DNA of 64,000 bases, from positions 1-64,000 of the forward strand of contig NZ_FOQF01000019.1 of NCBI RefSeq assembly GCF_900113655.1, in the 5' to 3' direction. The notes below the pieces were generated by a model. The model was not told the origin of the DNA. It saw nothing but the letters and a program-made list of their open reading frames with translations, and searched no databases. This document shows positions 59,941-64,000 of this stretch, in pieces. The stretch's first letter is position 1, and the number at the start of each line of letters is the position of its first letter. Made by a program: the position numbers and the translations under genes. This DNA comes from Pseudobutyrivibrio sp. OR37 (GTDB lineage Bacteria > Bacillota > Clostridia > Lachnospirales > Lachnospiraceae).

Positions 59941-61755
59941 TTAATATGAGACTCCATTCCTTAAAAGAATACTCTCAAGATAATTTATAAAATCTATATG
60001 ATTTTCAATGGCGCTTTTCATGATATTAACTTCTAGCATACTTTCGTCAGTATCAAGCGGCTCCACTGATGCAACATATTCAATAAAATCACCTGTATCA
60101 CAAGTGATACAGCTGTCACCTACACCCTTATAAGCAACCATGAACATAATTATCACAGCAATACTTAAAAGGCCATATCCATATCTTAATTTTAAATTCT
60201 TAATGCCGCCTTCAGCTTTTAAAACCTCCAGCTTTTCCAATAATGCCTTATACCCCATTACTGCACAAGGTAACAGAAGTACCATGTAAGTCACTGAATA
60301 CTGAGTTTTGGCTTCCCAGAAAAGATGGAATAAAAATCCTCCGCAAAAGGCTAATACGAAAAATGAATCGGTATTAAATTTCTTTTTATCTCCACATATC
60401 AGCCAAAGTATTCCACCCAGGTAAATGATTACTTGGAAATAATCAAAGAATTCAGCCACCCTAACGTAGCCCTTCATATTCATAAGACTATTTATCCAGC
60501 CTGGTGTCTTTACTCGGTGTAATCGAAGCTGATTTAACCAAAAGCATTGGAAGGTTGGCTCAGCCCACATTGATGCTATCTTCTGCGTGAAGAAACGGTA
60601 GCCGTAGGCCTTATCCGTTGTAAATTCATTTAAGCGATTGCTTATTTCTTTTTTAGCTATAATGTCCTGTTTTGCTGTATTATAGCCTGCCCTTTCATAG
60701 GTAAGTGTACTATAGCCATTCCACCATCCCGGCGCAAACTCGCCATCCTGTAATCCCATGGCTATGAACCCAAGGTTACTTACACCCTGGTCTAATTTGT
60801 AGCCGGTCTGCTTTTCAACGATTACTGTAGGTAGCTTACTTAGGCTTAAGGATAAGATGCATATTGAAGCTACTAAAATAAGCTTTTTAGCTATATCCCT
60901 CTTTTCAGCAAATAATCCTACCAAATGATAAATAACAATTGCCATCAAGAAAATCATAGCATTTGTTTTCACAATAATAGATAGAGCCATTGTTAAAACA
61001 GAGACTACTGCCTGGCTCCATCTACTGGTTTCTATAAATAATATTGAACTATGAAAGGCCACAAGGGATAATGTTAAGTGCCAGATTGTTCCATACACAA
61101 AGGAGGTGTACATAATCATTGGCAGGAACAATACTCCCATGCCTAATGTGATAATCTGGGTAGCTCTAGCAACCTTCCAGGTATCTAAAATCTCAACTAT
61201 CTTTTTATATAGCAGCGTTAAACCAACAGCGTTTAACAGCTGCATGGCAACCACATTGAAATCGCCCCAAATTCTTGCCAGAACGAAATCGACTACCGCT
61301 GGCCCCACCTGGTTTGGCCATTTATTTAAATAGCCGCCTGGTTCTAACATATTGTACTCCTTGGCGTAAAGCTTATGAGCACAATCTAAAACATCTGCCT
61401 GATCTGCACCTGGCACATACTGTGTAAATAATACCCACACACAGCTAAGTCCAAGTATTATACAAAGTAATAGCTTTTTGATTTTTTTGTACTTAATTTC
61501 ATCCTCAAGATATAATCCTAATTTTTCGAAAACCTTCTTTCTGTTTAAACCAAACAGGATTAGAAGGAATACTACTATTCCTAACACATTTTTTGCCACA
61601 CTGTCATCCACAAAAAATGTATCCTCGTTACTATCACAGGTTTTATAGCAGGTGCATATAATGCTCATCGCAAAAATTATTGAAAGAGCAACCATGCCAA
61701 CTGCTGAAACAGCCACTCTATATAGATTTTCCAATATGCTGTTCAATCTCTTCAT
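59941..61755 (-). CDS. GT-C-like membrane glycosyltransferase
   Basis: This protein of 604 residues has about 12 helices. The outer loop has TQYVPGADQADVLDCAHKLYAKEYN and GGYLNKWPNQVGPAVVDFVLARIWG, similar to the acidic catalytic loop and following Y-x-x-x-x-P-x-Q block of GT39/ArnT-type enzymes. A helical C-terminal end follows the last helix. The ATG lies 38 bases inside the preceding GT4 gene, so a later start (for example at the methionine of MVALSIIF) is possible. Sugar and acceptor are unknown. Confidence 0.68.
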   Translation of the reverse strand: MKRLNSILENLYRVAVSAVGMVALSIIFAMSIICTCYKTCDSNEDTFFVDDSVAKNVLGIVVFLLILFGLNRKKVFEKLGLYLEDEIKYKKIKKLLLCIILGLSCVWVLFTQYVPGADQADVLDCAHKLYAKEYNMLEPGGYLNKWPNQVGPAVVDFVLARIWGDFNVVAMQLLNAVGLTLLYKKIVEILDTWKVARATQIITLGMGVLFLPMIMYTSFVYGTIWHLTLSLVAFHSSILFIETSRWSQAVVSVLTMALSIIVKTNAMIFLMAIVIYHLVGLFAEKRDIAKKLILVASICILSLSLSKLPTVIVEKQTGYKLDQGVSNLGFIAMGLQDGEFAPGWWNGYSTLTYERAGYNTAKQDIIAKKEISNRLNEFTTDKAYGYRFFTQKIASMWAEPTFQCFWLNQLRLHRVKTPGWINSLMNMKGYVRVAEFFDYFQVIIYLGGILWLICGDKKKFNTDSFFVLAFCGGFLFHLFWEAKTQYSVTYMVLLLPCAVMGYKALLEKLEVLKAEGGIKNLKLRYGYGLLSIAVIIMFMVAYKGVGDSCITCDTGDFIEYVASVEPLDTDESMLEVNIMKSAIENHIDFINYLESILLRNGVSY

Positions 61756-62815
61756 AAACCTTTACCACTTCTTCCATATATCTATCGAAATTATTTAATT
61801 CCTTGGCACGCTTTCTAGCGCCCTCTGATTTCATACGATAGATTTCGCTGTTATCCAGCAATTCGTTTATATTAGCTATAAAAGCTTCTCTATCCACAGG
61901 CTTCTTGTCTGTGCCGCATATTTTCCCACAATCGTCGTCAACGTTTGTCTTAAATCCACCAACCTTACTAGTAAGGACTGGCTTTCCAAAGGCCATCGCT
62001 TCAACAGGCGCAAGACCAAAGCCTTCGAATTTAGATGGAGCCACAAGAATCTTTGTCTGATTCATGTAAATATATGGGTTGTGCTGTAGTCCCACCATTT
62101 TAATATTATCATTAAGATTCAACCTTCCGATGAGCTCTAAGCATTCGCTGCCTAAATCTCCGCCACCTACCATAATGGCCTTAACATCAGGATGAGTCTT
62201 TTTAACCTCATTTACTATCCTTATAAACTCATAAGGATTCTTGTCCTCTGTAAGATAACCTACAAACAGAAGATCAGACTTAAATCCAGCAAGCTTTTCC
62301 TTGCTCATTTCATTCCCCGCCATAAAGCCCTTTTCGAAAATGGCAGGGGCGTTAAATGGAACACCAAGAACAACGGTCTTGCCTTCCATCTTATCTCTGA
62401 ACCAGGCTTTCTCCTCAACCTTTTTATCAGGGATGATTATGCTGGCGAAGTTTTTACAAGCTCCGCCATAAATAATTGATTTTGCACCAATCTTCTGCAC
62501 CCATCTAGGTATTGAATACAGATGGCTGATGATTGGAATAGTATCTGTAACCTTAGTGCACATAAGGCTACAATCATATTCATAAGCGTGAAGAATATCT
62601 GGGTGCACTTCTTCAATAGCTTTCTTGATAGCCTCCTCATCTACTTTTTCCACACCGATGTAGGAAATATCTGCTTCAAGAAGCTTTGTTTCGATAGAAC
62701 CAGTTGCAGTTAAGTAAACTGATTCTATATTCTCTGGCATTGATTTGATAATGTTTATAGCAACATTTTCCATGCCACTATAAGTATTTGACTTCGAAAT
62801 ATGCAATACCTTCAT
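61718..62815 (-). CDS. Family 4 glycosyltransferase
   Basis: This GT-B enzyme of 365 residues has MKVLHISKSNTYSGMENVAIN at the N-terminus and the GT4 donor motif APSKFEGFGLAPVEAMAFGKPVLTSKVGG (E-x7-E) near residues 260-290. It is probably cytoplasmic and acts on a lipid-linked intermediate. It is separated from the next GT4 gene upstream by 49 bases containing a small hairpin. The specificity is unknown. Confidence 0.9.
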   Translation of the reverse strand: MKVLHISKSNTYSGMENVAINIIKSMPENIESVYLTATGSIETKLLEADISYIGVEKVDEEAIKKAIEEVHPDILHAYEYDCSLMCTKVTDTIPIISHLYSIPRWVQKIGAKSIIYGGACKNFASIIIPDKKVEEKAWFRDKMEGKTVVLGVPFNAPAIFEKGFMAGNEMSKEKLAGFKSDLLFVGYLTEDKNPYEFIRIVNEVKKTHPDVKAIMVGGGDLGSECLELIGRLNLNDNIKMVGLQHNPYIYMNQTKILVAPSKFEGFGLAPVEAMAFGKPVLTSKVGGFKTNVDDDCGKICGTDKKPVDREAFIANINELLDNSEIYRMKSEGARKRAKELNNFDRYMEEVVKVYEEIEQHIGKSI

Positions 62816-62831
62816 AATAACTCCCTGGTCC

Positions 62832-62853
62832 GTTGACTGTTACTACAGTCAAC
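62832..62853 (-). other. Small perfect hairpin between two GT4 genes
   Basis: GTTGACTG-ttacta-CAGTCAAC forms an 8-bp stem with a 6-base loop. It is not followed by a T-run. It could be an attenuator, a processing site or a protein-binding palindrome. Confidence 0.6.
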
Positions 62854-62864
62854 TCACTTAAATT

Positions 62865-64000
62865 TTATAGGTTACTATATAATTCTTTCATAACACTATT
62901 AACACAAGTCTTGTCGAAAGACTTCATTGTTTCCACATTAATTTGCCCCATCTCTGCTCGCTTGGTTTCGTTATCCACCAAAGCTCTATTTAATGCAGAT
63001 ACTAAAGATTTTGCGTCCTTAGAATCAAATAGGTAGCCACCTTCACCATCCTGTATCAGATCTGTATTACCACGGATTTGACTACATACAACAGGCATTC
63101 CTACGCTCATTGCTTCCATAAGAGCCACTGGCAAGCCCTCCTGATGTGAAGGGAAAACATAGATATCGCTTGCTGCGAAAACATCAGCAATATCTGTTCT
63201 AAAGCCAAGCATCCTTACATTTTCTTCAAGGCCCAGGCTCTTAATCTGCTCTTCCAATTCAGTCTGAATCTTTCCTCGACCAGCAATGAGATACTTGATT
63301 TTATACTTAGGCTGAACTCGCTCGTCGCAACCTTCATATTCAAGAATGCCTCTATCCTTCATGATTTTCAGAGCTCTTAATACTTCGGCATGATTCTTAC
63401 GTGGAATCAGCTCTCCTACCGATAGTAACACTATTGTATTATCATCGATTCCAAGCTCTTTTCTTATCTTTGCACGAGCGCCTTCACTTGCCACAAACTT
63501 ATGAGTATCAACCCCAGCGCCTGGTACATATACTACCTGCTTTGCCTGAAACTTTTGAGCATTTGCGTAATCTTCCTTGTTGATGGTTATCAACATGTCA
63601 GTGAACTTTGCGCACCATTTTTCCACGTTGTAATAGATGAGCCAGTTGACAATTGACGCTCCCTTAAAGAAGTGGAAACCGTGGGCTGCATATATCACCT
63701 TGGTGCCATAAAGCTTGCGTGCCTTTCTACAGGCCAATCGACAAATTACACCACCTATTGGAGACTGAGTATGGACAATCTCATATTTATTAGCTTCGAC
63801 CTCAGCCTTAATCTGCTTGTAGGCCTTTGTAAGCTCACCAATATTAAATATCTTTCTTAAGCTGGCAGTCTCTATAACTCTGCAACCTAAATCATCTAAT
63901 ATCTGTCTACGCTTTATCATGGCCTCTGGGCTAAGTGCGCTGTCATCATCCCTCCAACAGCAAGCCACATCCACCGTATAGCCTAAATCCTGCAAAATCT
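62865..64000 (-). CDS. Family 4 glycosyltransferase, N-terminus beyond the window
   Basis: This GT-B enzyme is open to the right edge. The visible 376 residues begin within the first Rossmann strand (LQDLGYTVDVACC), so perhaps 20-25 residues are missing. IVHTQSPIGGVICRLACRKARK and the EpsD-like AAHGFHFFKGA precede the donor motif FPSHQEGLPVALMEAMSVGMPVVCS. This combination is typical of exopolysaccharide GT4 enzymes such as EpsD/CapM. The TTG at 63995 is not the true start. Confidence 0.9.
   Translation of the reverse strand, partial: ILQDLGYTVDVACCWRDDDSALSPEAMIKRRQILDDLGCRVIETASLRKIFNIGELTKAYKQIKAEVEANKYEIVHTQSPIGGVICRLACRKARKLYGTKVIYAAHGFHFFKGASIVNWLIYYNVEKWCAKFTDMLITINKEDYANAQKFQAKQVVYVPGAGVDTHKFVASEGARAKIRKELGIDDNTIVLLSVGELIPRKNHAEVLRALKIMKDRGILEYEGCDERVQPKYKIKYLIAGRGKIQTELEEQIKSLGLEENVRMLGFRTDIADVFAASDIYVFPSHQEGLPVALMEAMSVGMPVVCSQIRGNTDLIQDGEGGYLFDSKDAKSLVSALNRALVDNETKRAEMGQINVETMKSFDKTCVNSVMKELYSNL

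Overview
This 64 kb window looks like chromosomal DNA of a low-GC Gram-positive anaerobe, most likely a Lachnospiraceae member of the Butyrivibrio/Pseudobutyrivibrio type. The grounds are strong AGGAGG-type ribosome sites, AT-rich codons, hairpin-plus-T terminators, a Dlt-like pair, and a secreted protein with YPDV-type tandem repeats. The genus is inferred. Nearly everything belongs to a very large surface-glycan locus. All genes but one are on the minus strand, so the biological reading order is right to left.

Right third (64000 to about 36600): glycosyltransferases, a flippase and a GT-C-like protein, then a legionaminic-acid type nonulosonate set: formyltransferase, PIG-L deacetylase, KpsS-like transferase, LegB dehydratase, LegC aminotransferase, CBS/nucleotidyltransferase (PtmE/LegX-like), NeuB-type synthase and CMP-nonulosonate synthetase. 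These are interleaved with more transferases, an O-antigen ligase/polymerase-like protein, a WcaJ-type initiating phosphosugar transferase, and a membrane protein fused to a metallo-beta-lactamase domain. LegG and LegH were not found in the window. Two families of structured intergenic elements sit around the leg genes. A third family of about 48 bp, with four copies between 23.9 and 48.9 kb, supplies stop codons, identical protein tails and some ribosome sites.

Middle (36526 to 30534): a monocistronic secreted repeat protein with promoter and terminator; a separately promoted three-gene operon (GT-B transferase, variant CMP-transferase, HMGL-family aldolase with an extra C-terminal domain) that looks like an unusual CMP-ulosonate route; and, facing it across a bidirectional terminator, a single plus-strand MurJ/MviN-like flippase with a perfect inverted repeat in its leader.

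Left half (30460 to 8769): GT-C-like membrane proteins, polyprenyl-phosphate sugar synthases (one fused to GtrA), and a conspicuous aminoacyl or acyl decoration module: two adenylating enzymes, two carrier proteins, a fold-III PLP decarboxylase, an LpxD-like hexapeptide acyltransferase, an AAC(3)-like acyltransferase, YfhO and a propeller-like protein. Left end (8541 to 330): a much more AT-rich Wzx/Wzy-type cassette (flippase, polymerase, pyruvyltransferase with its F420-dehydrogenase-like partner, three transferases) next to a decayed gene remnant. It abuts a normal-composition CapE/FnlA-like gene cut by the window edge.

Working model: sugar nucleotides (a FucNAc-type precursor, CMP-legionaminate-like sugar and a possible second CMP-ulosonate) are assembled on polyprenol, flipped, polymerised, then decorated outside the membrane by GT-C enzymes using polyprenyl-phosphate sugars and by carrier-bound aminoacyl or acyl groups. 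No rRNA, tRNA, CRISPR array or intact insertion sequence was seen, and no gene-free stretch exceeds about 270 bases.
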